The notes beneath the pieces are model-generated. The model had not been told where the DNA came from. It saw only the letters and a list, made by a program, of their open reading frames with translations, and made no database searches. Made by a program: the position numbers and the translations under genes. Below, one piece after another: positions 40,299 through 47,975 of a stretch of DNA of 50,886 nt; within the stretch, counting starts at the first letter, position 1; every line of letters begins with the position of its first letter. The stretch lies in assembly GCA_902780385.1 (NCBI GenBank), contig CACZFF010000013.1, forward strand, positions 1-50,886, read 5' to 3'. Source of the DNA: an uncultured Lachnospiraceae bacterium. GTDB taxonomy: Bacteria; Bacillota; Clostridia; Lachnospirales; Lachnospiraceae.

Positions 40299-40807
40299 TA
40301 CTCTGCTCCCCCGCTGATCGGCACCCAGATCCCGCATTCGTAATCCGGCGACTGCGGATTCCCGGCGGAGTACACTTCCAGTGTTGCGTTTCCGTTTGCC
40401 TGCAACTTCTGTCCTTCATTCGGGAACCACTCCTGCCAGATCGCCGTATTCAGCGTCTGCAGAGAAGCCGGCATCGGTCCTTTTGTTGTAAAAACCGCCC
40501 ACTCGCTTGCCGGGAAAGAGTACAGTTCCAGTCCTTCCGGAACGTCTCCGCCCTGATACAGACCTGCGATCCAGTATGTAAACGCATTTTCAGAGTCTGC
40601 GCAGATTGCAAACATGCCGATCCCGTTTTCAAGGATCGCTTTCTCCACAGCATTCTCCGGCTTCATCGTCTGCCAGAGCCGTGCATATTTTGCCGCATAT
40701 TCTTTGTCCCAGAATTCCGGACATTTCTGATAAGCTTCCTCCGGACAGATCTCCGTATGGTATCCGATAAAGGTCATTGCGTCTTTCTTTTCGTAGGTCA
40801 CGTTCAT
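40298..40807 (-). CDS. GyrI-like effector-binding-domain protein
   Basis: A 169-residue stand-alone GyrI-like (AraC effector-binding) domain: 'NVTYEKKDAMTFIGYHTEI', then the SH2-like half 'GIGMFAICADSENAFTYWIAGLYQGGDVPEGLELYSFPASEWAVFTTKG' and 'QTLNTAIWQEWFPNEGQKLQANGNATLEVYSAGNPQSPDYECGIWVPI'. Such domains bind hydrophobic cations or drugs and in SbmC/GyrI protect DNA gyrase. No DNA-binding domain is present. ATG 40807 follows GGGGAGG. Translationally coupled to the GNAT gene. Confidence 0.88.
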   Translation of the reverse strand: MNVTYEKKDAMTFIGYHTEICPEEAYQKCPEFWDKEYAAKYARLWQTMKPENAVEKAILENGIGMFAICADSENAFTYWIAGLYQGGDVPEGLELYSFPASEWAVFTTKGPMPASLQTLNTAIWQEWFPNEGQKLQANGNATLEVYSAGNPQSPDYECGIWVPISGGAE

Positions 40808-40895
40808 GTTTTTCCTCCCCAATTATTTGAGATACTGTAACGTTGGATTCTGCCGCATTTACTCAATCCCCGGACAGCCTTCAAATACATCGTTT

Positions 40896-41789
40896 TCAGC
40901 CTGCGAAGTTTTTCACGGCAAGACAATAGCCTACGCCTTCCGGAGCTGTCATGCTGCGCTCTGCGTTTTTTAGGTTGTATTCCCGGAAGAAAGCTTCCGT
41001 CGCCTCGGCTGCATTCATGTGTTCGTAAATCAGGAATCCCTCTTTCGAAAGCAAGGCTTCCATTTCATCATAGAAATAATTCGCTTTCATCGGTTCGCCC
41101 GCCGCAACAGCAAGCTCCCGGCTGCGCCGGCTCTCCGCACCGCCATCTGAGAGCGGATAGTCAAAACAGATGGATGATCCTTCATACGCAATTGAAGAGA
41201 TCGTTCCAATAAGGTGCTCCCACTCCTTTTTAGAAAGGTAATAGCTGATGCCGAGCAGACTTCCAAAGGATGGCTTATTGTAGTCAAAGCCCCTGTTAAA
41301 CAATTCTTCCTTCCAGGACGGTTGGGATAAATCGCACCCTATGTATTCAACCCGACAAGACGGCCTGGTGCCGGTCTGTTTTATGCGGCACAGCTTGTCT
41401 TCAATCATTTCAGGCCTGTCCAGTTCATAGATTTTCAACTCCTTATGCTGATTTCGCAGAGAAAATGTATCATACCCACAGGCATACAGCACTATCTGTC
41501 CGCACCCGATTCTAACTGCATTCCCGATTGCACGCTCACAAAACACACTACGGGCCAGAACAGATGGTGCAAGCTGATGGTCAACAATGTACCGCAGAGC
41601 TTCTTCCGGGGTTCCATGGAACTCAGGAGCAAAGAAGGAGATGCCCTGGCTCATATTTTGCGAAATCGCGGTATATTCCTCATCCGTCAGCATTTTCTCT
41701 GCGAAAGGATCCGAAAACACCCTCGTATCGTTGTTTATATAGTGGTACGCCCTTGCAAAGGCGCTGACAAGCGCAGTCATATTATCCAT
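40896..41789 (-). CDS. LCM/TcmP-type SAM-dependent methyltransferase
   Basis: A 297-residue class I methyltransferase of the COG3315 family: 'TALVSAFARAYHYINNDTRVFSDPFAEKML' is the typical N-terminus, 'GCGQIVLYACGYDTFSLRN' motif I, 'LKIYELDRPEMIEDK' motif II with the ribose-binding Glu/Asp, 'VEYIGCDLSQPSW' motif III. Family members methylate small-molecule hydroxyls or carboxylates. It is coupled by eight bases to the phosphatidyltransferase gene, suggesting a lipid-related substrate, but this is inference. AAAGGAGG precedes ATG. Confidence 0.88.
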   Translation of the reverse strand: MDNMTALVSAFARAYHYINNDTRVFSDPFAEKMLTDEEYTAISQNMSQGISFFAPEFHGTPEEALRYIVDHQLAPSVLARSVFCERAIGNAVRIGCGQIVLYACGYDTFSLRNQHKELKIYELDRPEMIEDKLCRIKQTGTRPSCRVEYIGCDLSQPSWKEELFNRGFDYNKPSFGSLLGISYYLSKKEWEHLIGTISSIAYEGSSICFDYPLSDGGAESRRSRELAVAAGEPMKANYFYDEMEALLSKEGFLIYEHMNAAEATEAFFREYNLKNAERSMTAPEGVGYCLAVKNFAG

Positions 41790-42297
41790 GTCCGTATCCT
41801 CCTTTACCAGTGAGTTCTCCTGTCCTGATCAGATGGCCTTCCTGAATTGCGGCGTAAGTTGCTGCAGCACAGACGACAATGGCAAAGTATTTCAGCAGGA
41901 AAACAGGTATTGTCAACGGCAATAGAAACAGCAGAAGACCTGTCGCTTTGTTCATCGCCGAATGGACTGCCACGAACGTTTTCTGTACGGCAAATCCGGA
42001 AATGATATTTATAACCTTTATAAGGGCAATGATTCCGATCCATACAAACATCCAAATCGGAATACGTATCACCAGCAGCAGCTTGATCAGGCACACGATC
42101 ATAAACATATAATCTGCTATCGTATCCAGCCTTGCCCCAAACCTGCTGGCCGTTTTTGTTTTTCTCGCCGCGAATCCGTCAAGCATATCAGACAACCCGG
42201 CCATTATGTAAAACACATAAAAGACGGGCGAAAAGGCCGGACAGAACAGCAGGACTATACTGGTTGCCATTCTGAAGGTCGTTATTGCGTTTGCCAT
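41782..42297 (-). CDS. CDP-alcohol phosphatidyltransferase
   Basis: A 171-residue membrane enzyme with about five helices and the full family motif at residues about 36-61: 'SDMLDGFAARKTKTASRFGARLDTIADYMF', that is D-x2-DG-x2-AR-x8-G-x3-D-x3-D. It transfers a phosphatidyl group from CDP-diacylglycerol to an alcohol (glycerol-3-phosphate, inositol, serine or similar); the alcohol cannot be told. ATG 42297 shares a base with the YjdF stop (TGATG), and the gene overlaps the methyltransferase by eight bases. These three form a coupled operon. Confidence 0.9.
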   Translation of the reverse strand: MANAITTFRMATSIVLLFCPAFSPVFYVFYIMAGLSDMLDGFAARKTKTASRFGARLDTIADYMFMIVCLIKLLLVIRIPIWMFVWIGIIALIKVINIISGFAVQKTFVAVHSAMNKATGLLLFLLPLTIPVFLLKYFAIVVCAAATYAAIQEGHLIRTGELTGKGGYGHG

Positions 42298-42704
42298 CAA
42301 TGTCCCCGTTTCTTTTCCTTTTTCTTGGCCTGTTTCATTTCAAATCGGCGCTGGGCCTCCGACTCCCGTTCTTCCCGGCTGATCTGCCTGCGCTCCTTTT
42401 TCATCTCTTCCCTCTGTCTTTGAAGAGCCTGCTGAGATTTCGTCCCTATACCCATGTTCTCCAGCTGCTTTCTCGCATTCCGGCTTCTTCTTTTGGGATT
42501 GTCAGCCGCCTTTCTTATTTCTGTTTCGATGGCCTGACTGAAGACCAGCTCATAGTAGTGCTGCAAGGCATATTCCAAAATCTCATAACTCTTTGGCTCC
42601 GCCCCGAAAGTCACTTTACAGACAGACAGCTTTCCATCCTCGATCCGCTCAAAGACGCCAACCCAGAATGGATTTTCAAAGAATACTTTCAGACTCGCTT
42701 TCAT
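42297..42704 (-). CDS. yjdF: YjdF family protein (DUF2992)
   Basis: A 135-residue protein matching YjdF: 'LKVFFENPFWVGVFERIEDGKLSVCKVTFGAEPKSYEILEYAL' is the conserved N-terminal core, and the C-terminal half is a Lys/Arg/Glu-rich helix ending KKKEKKRGH. In many Firmicutes the gene is controlled by the yjdF RNA that binds azaaromatic compounds. Here only 52 bases separate it from the upstream gene, too little for that motif, so the riboswitch seems absent. Ribosome site TTTGGAG. First gene of the coupled run with the phosphatidyltransferase and methyltransferase. Confidence 0.85.
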   Translation of the reverse strand: MKASLKVFFENPFWVGVFERIEDGKLSVCKVTFGAEPKSYEILEYALQHYYELVFSQAIETEIRKAADNPKRRSRNARKQLENMGIGTKSQQALQRQREEMKKERRQISREERESEAQRRFEMKQAKKKEKKRGH

Positions 42705-42756
42705 TGCTCCAAATTACATATCGCTCTTCACGATGGCAGCGTACTGCTCCTTCCTT

Positions 42757-43353
42757 CTATGATCCTATAATCCAATTATCCAGAAATCGCATCTGCTCAT
42801 CCGTATGGAACCAGTGCTCTCCTTCTTCCATCACTGTTAATTCTGCGCCATGAGTCTCCGCAAACGCATTTATCGTTTCATGGGATGTCAGGTTATCCCG
42901 GCTGCCATACAGGATCCTGGTCGGAACTGTCCAGCAGACAGGGTGCTCACGTACATAACACAGGTACTCCCAGGACAGATTCTCGCCGAACGAAGTGGGT
43001 ATCACGCCTTTCTCTTTCAGTTCCTTCTCGGATATATCGGCCCAGGACATCATGTTAAGGATCAGCTTCTCCATATCTACGATTGGGGAAATGAAGAATG
43101 CGCTGCGAATCATCGCATCAATCCCGGCATTCATGCTGAAAAATGCGCCGATACTGTTGGCGATCAGTGTAATACTGTCATATTCAGCATTCATCTTTGT
43201 GACCGCCTCCCGGATTTCCTTCCCGGTTTCCCACGGTGTAAAGGTCTGATAATCCAAGCCGACCACTTCGCACTCAGGAAACAAGGGCTTATAGTGTTCA
43301 CTCTCTCCGGCACAGCCATCCTTGCCGTGGATATACAACACCAGTTCTTTCAT
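42757..43353 (-). CDS. Small alpha/beta hydrolase
   Basis: A 198-residue compact alpha/beta hydrolase. 'LVLYIHGKDGCAGESEHYKPLF' is the oxyanion region, 'SITLIANSIGAFFSMNAG' the nucleophile elbow (Ser in NSIG), 'TRILYGSRDNLTSHE' the acid and 'MEEGEHWFHTDEQ' the His. Intracellular, no lid domain; similar to RBBP9/YdeN-sized esterases. Substrate unknown. GAGG precedes ATG. It is followed 52 bases later by yjdF on the same strand, and preceded by the remnant at 43369. Confidence 0.85.
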   Translation of the reverse strand: MKELVLYIHGKDGCAGESEHYKPLFPECEVVGLDYQTFTPWETGKEIREAVTKMNAEYDSITLIANSIGAFFSMNAGIDAMIRSAFFISPIVDMEKLILNMMSWADISEKELKEKGVIPTSFGENLSWEYLCYVREHPVCWTVPTRILYGSRDNLTSHETINAFAETHGAELTVMEEGEHWFHTDEQMRFLDNWIIGS

Positions 43354-43368
43354 TACAGATTCCTCAAT

Positions 43369-43464
43369 TCATTCATTTCTTTCTGTAGGTTTTCCAGGAA
43401 CCTGCATCCACAGTTCATATGCAGATGCCCGGCTTGTTTCCTTTGGATTAACTTCTACTGACAT
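43369..43464 (-). pseudogene. Possible 5' remnant of a CatA-like acetyltransferase
   Basis: A 31-codon frame from ATG 43464 to TGA 43369 encodes MSVEVNPKETSRASAYELWM followed by QVPGKPTERNE. The first 22 residues resemble the start of clostridial CatA-like O-acetyltransferases (…RA.AFELWM.AP…). The rest of such a protein (about 190 residues) is missing. GGAGG lies 13 bases before the ATG. Probably what is left after a deletion that brought the hydrolase gene next to it; it could also be a real small peptide. Confidence 0.4.
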
Positions 43465-43725
43465 AATAATCTCTTATTCCTCCATATCTTTTCTCTTCGT
43501 TTTCGCATTAGCGGTGGACGTACATCCTTCCGGAATCAGATGCCCTCATACTTGTGGTTATGAGCATGGTTCACAGACTCACATGTGACTCACATGTAAG
43601 AAGCTACACGTGCTGTCGCGTCTTCGACGCTCTCAGCCCGCTTCAAACATTCGGAATCTCGCCCCACGGCGGACACATTGGTGTCCTTGTGTGGCTTCTT
43701 CCTCATGTTTGGCGCTCGGAAAATG

Positions 43726-44433
43726 TCAGAAAATGCTCGAGCGAGCTCGGCATTTTCTGCCGCTTTCCTCGCTGCTTCTTACATATTTCATCGGCGTAAA
43801 ACGGATACCGTTAACTGTTTTCTCTTCATCGGTCGCCGCAAAACCAATGGCTTTATAGAATGGCAGACCATACGGCGAAGAATTGAGGGTTATCGTTTCG
43901 CCCGGGTAATCTTCAAGCAAGCGTTGAAACATCCTTGTGCCGATCCCGCGGCGGTGATACCTGCCATCCACGAAGAAAAAACAGATATGCTTTCTATCCG
44001 GCCTGATGGCAATCTCCCCAATCAGTTTTTCTCCATCAAAAGCGCCGTAATACTGCAGACCATGCAGATAATCTTCGTCGTGAAGACATTTTCGAAACTC
44101 CTCTGTTCCCTCTGCAGAGTAATCCGGGGATTCATATTCCGAGAACACGACCCATGCCAGATCCAGCGCGGCCTGCCTTTCATCTCCGGACAGCCTGCGG
44201 ATTATAAAAGGGGGTACTCTGTCTCTCTTGTCACTTTTCAGGGAATCACAGAAAGAGTTCGCATCTCCTGCAGCTCCGTCAAAGCGATAATCATATTCCC
44301 CTGAATCAAACAAGCCGAATGCGATTCCCATCATCAGGCCCATGCAGATTCCAAGCGTGAGGTTATGCATGGCTGTCGTAAATACGATTCCCCATAAAAC
44401 TGTCATTGAGATTGGAAAGACTCTCTTTTTCAT
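43726..44433 (-). CDS. GNAT acetyltransferase with N-terminal membrane segments
   Basis: A 235-residue protein. Two hydrophobic stretches (about 7-42) suggest a membrane hairpin. The GNAT domain starts near residue 75: 'FIIRRLSGDERQAALDLAWVVF', acetyl-CoA motif 'FFVDGRYHRRGIGTRMFQRLLEDYP' and 'TLNSSPYGLPFYKAIGFAATDEEKTVNGIRFTPMKY'. The last residues (GRKCRARSSIF) run into a hairpin and may not be original. GGGAGG precedes ATG. Its 5' region holds a copy of the half-site found in the TetR operator, so it may be a target of that regulator. Confidence 0.8.
   Translation of the reverse strand: MKKRVFPISMTVLWGIVFTTAMHNLTLGICMGLMMGIAFGLFDSGEYDYRFDGAAGDANSFCDSLKSDKRDRVPPFIIRRLSGDERQAALDLAWVVFSEYESPDYSAEGTEEFRKCLHDEDYLHGLQYYGAFDGEKLIGEIAIRPDRKHICFFFVDGRYHRRGIGTRMFQRLLEDYPGETITLNSSPYGLPFYKAIGFAATDEEKTVNGIRFTPMKYVRSSEESGRKCRARSSIF
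43727..43759. terminator. Hairpin at the 3' end of the GNAT gene
   Basis: CAGAAAATGC and GCATTTTCTG are perfect 10-base arms; the loop TCGAGCGAGCTCG can pair further. It overlaps the last codons of the GNAT gene. No T-run follows on the reverse strand, so it may protect the mRNA end more than terminate. The gap 43465-43725 otherwise holds only short palindromes (TCACATGTGA, GGACACATTGGTGTCC). Confidence 0.5.
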
Positions 44434-44458
44434 TGTTGATCCCTCCCAGGCGTCCTAC

Positions 44459-44468
44459 CGTTCGTTAG
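44459..44468. promoter_or_regulatory. Possible TetR half-site upstream of the GNAT gene
   Basis: CGTTCGTTAG is identical to one side of the palindromic operator at 45215-45232. It is 26 bases before the GNAT start. Confidence 0.4.
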
Positions 44469-44541
44469 CCTAATGCGTGAAAGAAAACCGGTCAGCCGTC
44501 TCCGGTCTGCCCGGCTATTTTAAAAACTCATTCAAAAGGAT

Positions 44542-45159
44542 TCATTTCCGATAGATTTCAAAAAACTGCATTACATGTTTCCTGACCAGTTCCATTACTT
44601 CGTCTTCCCGCTCCGGTTCACGATCGCACAGGTTGATCCAGACGGTAATCGGGGACGAAAACTGCGCAGCCATGATCTCGGTGTCTGCATTTTTCAAGGT
44701 TCCTTGGCGGATCAGAAAGCGCATCATTCCCATAAAATAGTTCAGCACATCTTCATAATTCTGCTTGGTCTGGAGTCCCGCCAGTTCTTCATTGCGGAAC
44801 TGCTCGATCATGAGCAATTTTCTTCCCTTGCTGATGTGAGGGTCATGCAGGATATAGCGCATCTGTCCCTGTATGAGCTTTGCCACATTTTCTGCAGTCA
44901 TACCGGTCTTATCTTTTGTGAATTCCGGATCGTCCCAGTCAGCACGTACAAAAATCGAATGGTCGGCATATCCTTTCAGAACGGTTTCGACGACAGTATC
45001 CAGAATATCCTGTTTATTGGCAAAGTGGCTGTAAAGAGATGCCTTACGGATACCTACCGCATCGGCGAGCTGCGAGATACTGGTTGCTTCATATCCGTTG
45101 ACGGCGAACAGGTCAAGCGCTGCCTCCAATATTTCTTCCCGTGTGTTGCTCTTTTCCAT
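44542..45159 (-). CDS. TetR-family transcriptional regulator
   Basis: A 205-residue TetR regulator. The DNA-binding domain is standard: 'TREEILEAALDLFAVNGYEATSISQLADAVGIRKASLYSHFANKQDILDTVVE'. The ligand-binding part is helical ('KLIQGQMRYILHDPHISKGRKLLMIEQFRNEELAGLQTKQNYEDVL'). ATG 45159 is preferred by spacing from AAGGG; an ATG two codons earlier is possible. Its promoter contains a palindromic operator between -35 and -10, so it is probably autorepressed. Upstream on the same strand is an alpha/beta hydrolase, downstream a GNAT. Confidence 0.9.
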   Translation of the reverse strand: MEKSNTREEILEAALDLFAVNGYEATSISQLADAVGIRKASLYSHFANKQDILDTVVETVLKGYADHSIFVRADWDDPEFTKDKTGMTAENVAKLIQGQMRYILHDPHISKGRKLLMIEQFRNEELAGLQTKQNYEDVLNYFMGMMRFLIRQGTLKNADTEIMAAQFSSPITVWINLCDREPEREDEVMELVRKHVMQFFEIYRK

Positions 45160-45207
45160 GCTCATCGCCCTTTTTCCAAAATAGAAGTAATGCTGAATTA
45201 CACTTCT

Positions 45208-45236
45208 ATTATGCCTAACGTTCGTTCGTTAGTCAA
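45208..45236 (-). promoter_or_regulatory. TetR gene promoter overlapping its operator
   Basis: On the reverse strand TTGACT, exactly 17 bases, CATAAT. The spacer holds the perfect-arm palindrome CTAACGAACGAACGTTAG (45215-45232), so regulator binding would block RNA polymerase. Confidence 0.75.
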
Positions 45237-45245
45237 TAGCTGTTG

Positions 45246-46016
45246 TCATTCTTCCGGCATCTCCATGAATTCATCAATGGCCTTCAGTACAGGAACTGTA
45301 TACTGTTCACCGCCGAAAAGCCACTGTTCGTGCTGCATATCAAACTCCCGGATATCCGGATCCCTGAAATACTTCTTATATCGCTTCAGGTACTTTTCGC
45401 CCATCTTGTTCGCATAGATGAAATGCACTTTTGTGCCTTCTACATGAATGTCATCCCTCAGGTGCGTAAGCAGATCTGTATAATATTCGTTCCTGATGGA
45501 TTCCGGCTTGAATTTGGCAAAACAGTCCATGAACCGGTCGGCCGTCTCATCATTCATCTGAAAAAAGCTTTTGAGCTTCTCTCTGGTTTTTGCCTTCTTC
45601 TTTTCGTTCTTTGTAAAGCTGGTCAGAAGCGGAACGACCAGTTTTGACTGCAGCCACGCACTGAATTTCCCGCTCTGATCAAGGTCAGGGCTTCCGAAAA
45701 TGCCGTGATCCATTTGTACATTTTCTCTTTGGATCAGCTGACCCACAAAGGTGCTCCCCAAGGACGAGCCGATTGCGCCGTCGATCTTCCCGCCGTAGTT
45801 GTCCCTGATATACCGTTCTATCTTCTCTGTGACCGTGATCATATCGGGGAAGATCAGGTCACTGCCGTCGAATCCGTCATAATTGACACAGATCAGGTGA
45901 TACTTCTTCCCCAGCCGCTCTAAAACTGTCCCGAAGTTCGTCTGATAATCACAAGCTGTTCCCGGAAGCAGCATCAGTGTTTTTCCGGATCTTTTTCCCA
46001 TTTCATCAAATTGCAT
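45246..46016 (-). CDS. Alpha/beta hydrolase, Lachnospiraceae type (intact paralog)
   Basis: A 256-residue alpha/beta hydrolase. 'TLMLLPGTACDYQTNF' is the oxyanion-hole region, 'YHLICVNYDGFDGSDLIFPDM' the second strand, 'GKIDGAIGSSLGSTFVGQLIQ' the nucleophile elbow (Ser in GSSLGS), 'GTKVHFIYANKMGEKYLKRY' the acid region and 'FDMQHEQWLFGG' the His. A helical cap with 'KNEKKKAKTREKLKSFF' sits between. Substrate unknown. ATG 46016 follows AGAGGAGG. It precedes the TetR gene on the same strand. A truncated relative lies at 47976-48695, and the DUF3990/XRE pair lies between the two. Confidence 0.8.
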   Translation of the reverse strand: MQFDEMGKRSGKTLMLLPGTACDYQTNFGTVLERLGKKYHLICVNYDGFDGSDLIFPDMITVTEKIERYIRDNYGGKIDGAIGSSLGSTFVGQLIQRENVQMDHGIFGSPDLDQSGKFSAWLQSKLVVPLLTSFTKNEKKKAKTREKLKSFFQMNDETADRFMDCFAKFKPESIRNEYYTDLLTHLRDDIHVEGTKVHFIYANKMGEKYLKRYKKYFRDPDIREFDMQHEQWLFGGEQYTVPVLKAIDEFMEMPEE

Positions 46017-46062
46017 TGTCATGCCTCCTCTGGCCGGAACCGTCCCCTTTGACAACCATTCG

Positions 46063-46091
46063 TTGACAGTATGACTCTAAAGAGATATAGT
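46063..46091 (+). promoter_or_regulatory. Promoter of the DUF3990/XRE module
   Basis: TTGACA, exactly 17 bases, TATAGT. The -10 box lies inside the operator palindrome at 46075-46110. Confidence 0.75.
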
Positions 46092-46110
46092 ATGTTATAT
46101 CTCTTTAGAG
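46075..46110. promoter_or_regulatory. Operator-like 15-base inverted repeat over the promoter
   Basis: CTCTAAAGAGATATA and its exact reverse complement flank a six-base GTATGT spacer. It covers the -10 box and start site. Each arm itself begins with the near-palindrome CTCTAAAGAG. This is the arrangement of autoregulated toxin-antitoxin operons; the XRE protein encoded downstream is the obvious candidate repressor. Confidence 0.75.
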
Positions 46111-46175
46111 ATACTTTTACGCTTTTTGGTCTTTTTAATGGAATCTCTCCCGATTTCGCTTTTGGAGATACGTTT

Positions 46176-46871
46176 ATGAAGAAAATTACACTATATCACG
46201 GCTCTCAGCAGATTGTAGAAACTCCCGACCTGTCTATGAGCAGGCCATACAATGACTACGGGCAGGGGTTTTATTGTACGGAGCATTTCGAGCTTGCAGG
46301 AGAATGGGCAGTCTCGGAAAGATCTGATGGATACATCAATTCGTATCTTTTGGACATGGAAGGAATGAATATACTGAATCTGAATTCACAGGACTGCCAT
46401 CTTCTGCACTGGCTTGCCCTTCTTATGAATAACCGAAGGATCCGGCTTTCCACGCCGGTCATGCGAAAGGGTGCAGCATGGCTGAAGGACCATTATCTGA
46501 TCAGTCTTGAGGGAATTGACATAGTAAAGGGATATCGTGCGGATGATTCCTATTTTTCTTTTGCCAGATCCTTTGTAAACAATGAGATTTCTCTGCAGCA
46601 GCTGGGCTCTGCCATGCGTCTGGGAAAACTCGGGGAACAGATTGTGCTGAAATCAAAGGAAGCATTCCGAAGAATCCATTTTCAATCCTATGAAATTGCA
46701 GATCATACTGTTTACTACATACAAAGAAGTCAGAGAGACCTTAACGCCAGGTCCTCATGGCAGGAAATCCTTGAGTCTGATGATTTAGATGGTTTGTATA
46801 TGAGGGATTTGATACGGGCTGCACCCTGTGAAGAAGAACTTCAAATGATAGCGGGTACAGATGATTTGTGA
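46176..46871 (+). CDS. DUF3990 protein, ADP-ribosyltransferase-like toxin candidate
   Basis: A 231-residue DUF3990 protein. It begins 'MKKITLYHGSQQIVETPDL' and continues 'RPYNDYGQGFYCTEHFELAGEWAVSE'. The YHGS and DxGxGFYxT segments are the family's counterparts of the NAD-binding motifs of ADP-ribosyltransferase folds. 'SLEGIDIVKGYRADDSYFSFARSFVNNEISLQQLGSAMRLGKLGEQIVLKSKEAF' is the conserved second half. No signal peptide. ATG 46176 follows TTGGAG; a longer frame to 46071 reads through the operator. With the XRE gene downstream and the operator-promoter overlap, a toxin-antitoxin or defence role is likely, though no activity is shown. Confidence 0.75.
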   Translation: MKKITLYHGSQQIVETPDLSMSRPYNDYGQGFYCTEHFELAGEWAVSERSDGYINSYLLDMEGMNILNLNSQDCHLLHWLALLMNNRRIRLSTPVMRKGAAWLKDHYLISLEGIDIVKGYRADDSYFSFARSFVNNEISLQQLGSAMRLGKLGEQIVLKSKEAFRRIHFQSYEIADHTVYYIQRSQRDLNARSSWQEILESDDLDGLYMRDLIRAAPCEEELQMIAGTDDL

Positions 46872-46987
46872 ATTGATTTATGAATTGATTTGTGAAATGC
46901 ATAAAAACATATGCACAGCGAAGCGGACTTAAGAAATGTGATTATTCTGATAACGAGTTGATCAAAAAATCAGAGAAAGGACTCAAT

Positions 46988-47623
46988 ATGTATGCCTATG
47001 CACAGTGGTATCTGGATGATGCAATGAGAAATCTGGGTGAAGCAGTGGAGTACGCTGTCTGCAGATGCGGCCTGCTCCCGGACCGCTTCATGGAGATGTT
47101 CATTGCCGGCGGATTGGCCGACGGATTTGAGAAGGGCAGCCCCCGATATGTATCCGGCATGTCCGGGACGGAACTGGCATGCGAGACAATACGCCGGGCA
47201 GGTCTGCACCGGAACCTGCCCGACTCTGTCAGTACAAATGAATATTCTGCGGAATATTGGAGCGGCTGGATACTCGCCCGATATCAATGGGAATGCGGAC
47301 TTCGATTCCGGGATATCGTCCGTTTTCTGCCTCTGCGGGACATTCTCCACATGTACCCGGCAATGCATGAAGCCTCCGAAGAGAGATTCATAGCTGCGGC
47401 GGATCAGATCAGGGAGCGCAGCAGAAAGGAAGCCCGCCTGCAGCAGATCCGCCGTCTCAATACCTACTCTCAAAAAATACTGTCTGAGCGCTCTGGTGTA
47501 TCCCTCCGCATGATCCAGCAGTATGAGCAGGGTGCCAAGGATATAAGGAAGGCTTCCGCCTCCGGGATTCTCGCCCTGGCAGAAACACTCCACTGCGACA
47601 TAGAAGACCTGATCTGCGGGTAA
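46988..47623 (+). CDS. XRE-type regulator with N-terminal helical domain, antitoxin candidate
   Basis: A 211-residue protein. Residues 1-145 form a domain seen next to DUF3990 genes: MYAYAQWYLDDAMRNLGEAV, 'GLLPDRFMEMFIAGGLADGFEKGSPRYVSGMSGTELA', 'EYWSGWILARYQWECGLRFRDI'. The C-terminal 55 residues are an XRE helix-turn-helix: 'LNTYSQKILSERSGVSLRMIQQYEQGAKDIRKASASGILALAETLHCDIEDLI'. The first domain may bind and neutralise the toxin, the second the palindrome at 46075. ATG 46988 has AAAGGA upstream; an in-frame GTG at 46892 has no site. It is 116 bases after the DUF3990 gene. Confidence 0.75.
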   Translation: MYAYAQWYLDDAMRNLGEAVEYAVCRCGLLPDRFMEMFIAGGLADGFEKGSPRYVSGMSGTELACETIRRAGLHRNLPDSVSTNEYSAEYWSGWILARYQWECGLRFRDIVRFLPLRDILHMYPAMHEASEERFIAAADQIRERSRKEARLQQIRRLNTYSQKILSERSGVSLRMIQQYEQGAKDIRKASASGILALAETLHCDIEDLICG

Positions 47624-47660
47624 GCTGGTTGATTGATCCTTACCGCTTGTATACAGCGAG

Positions 47661-47852
47661 TCATCTGTCCTTTTTTATTCTCCAAATGTGCCGGCGCAGG
47701 CCCTCCAGCGTATTTTTTACTCCTTCCATCAGCTGCGGCGGGCGGCAGAAGGACAACGCGCGAAACAAGCGTGCAGTATCCTCCACTTGCGTTGCGGAGA
47801 CGGTAATGCCCTTTTCCTCAAACAGGCGGCGGAAGACGCTGCGCAGTTCAAC
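47661..47852 (-). pseudogene. Internal fragment of a HAD-family hydrolase
   Basis: The reverse strand reads 'TVELRSVFRRLFEEKGITVSATQVEDTARLFRALSFC', then 'LMEGVKNTLEGLRR', stop at 47661. This resembles the cap and next segment of YjjG-like HAD hydrolases (…VFxxLFEEKGI.VS…ARLFR.LS…L.DGV..TLE.LR). The catalytic Asp motif and everything after LEGLRR are missing, and a terminator lies just upstream. It is a relic, not a gene. Confidence 0.5.
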
Positions 47853-47860
47853 AGTCTGTA

Positions 47861-47889
47861 AAAGCCGGTCAGATTTCTCCGACCGGCTT
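47861..47889 (-). terminator. Intrinsic terminator of the truncated hydrolase gene
   Basis: On the reverse strand AAGCCGGTC pairs with GACCGGCTT around a short loop, ending in TTTTAC. It lies about 90 bases after the stop at 47976. Confidence 0.7.
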
Positions 47890-47975
47890 CAGATAGTATT
47901 ATTTGATTCTTTGTCAGCGCCAGATACAGGGGCAGAACCTGCTTCCTCTTCTCCGCGGTTTCATGGATCTTCCTG

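Noticed and set aside
42705-42756. yjdF riboswitch
   Set aside because: The gap is 52 bases, shorter than the RNA motif, and no matching structure is visible.
46892-46987. GTG-initiated N-terminal extension of the XRE protein
   Set aside because: No ribosome site; the domain starts at the ATG at 46988, which has AAAGGA upstream.
33683-47662. A 17-base match (CTTGTATACAGCGAGTC) between the 3' end of the methyltransferase gene and 47645-47662
   Set aside because: A match of this length can arise by chance in 50 kb; only five residues (LAVYK) would be shared and an in-frame stop precedes them.
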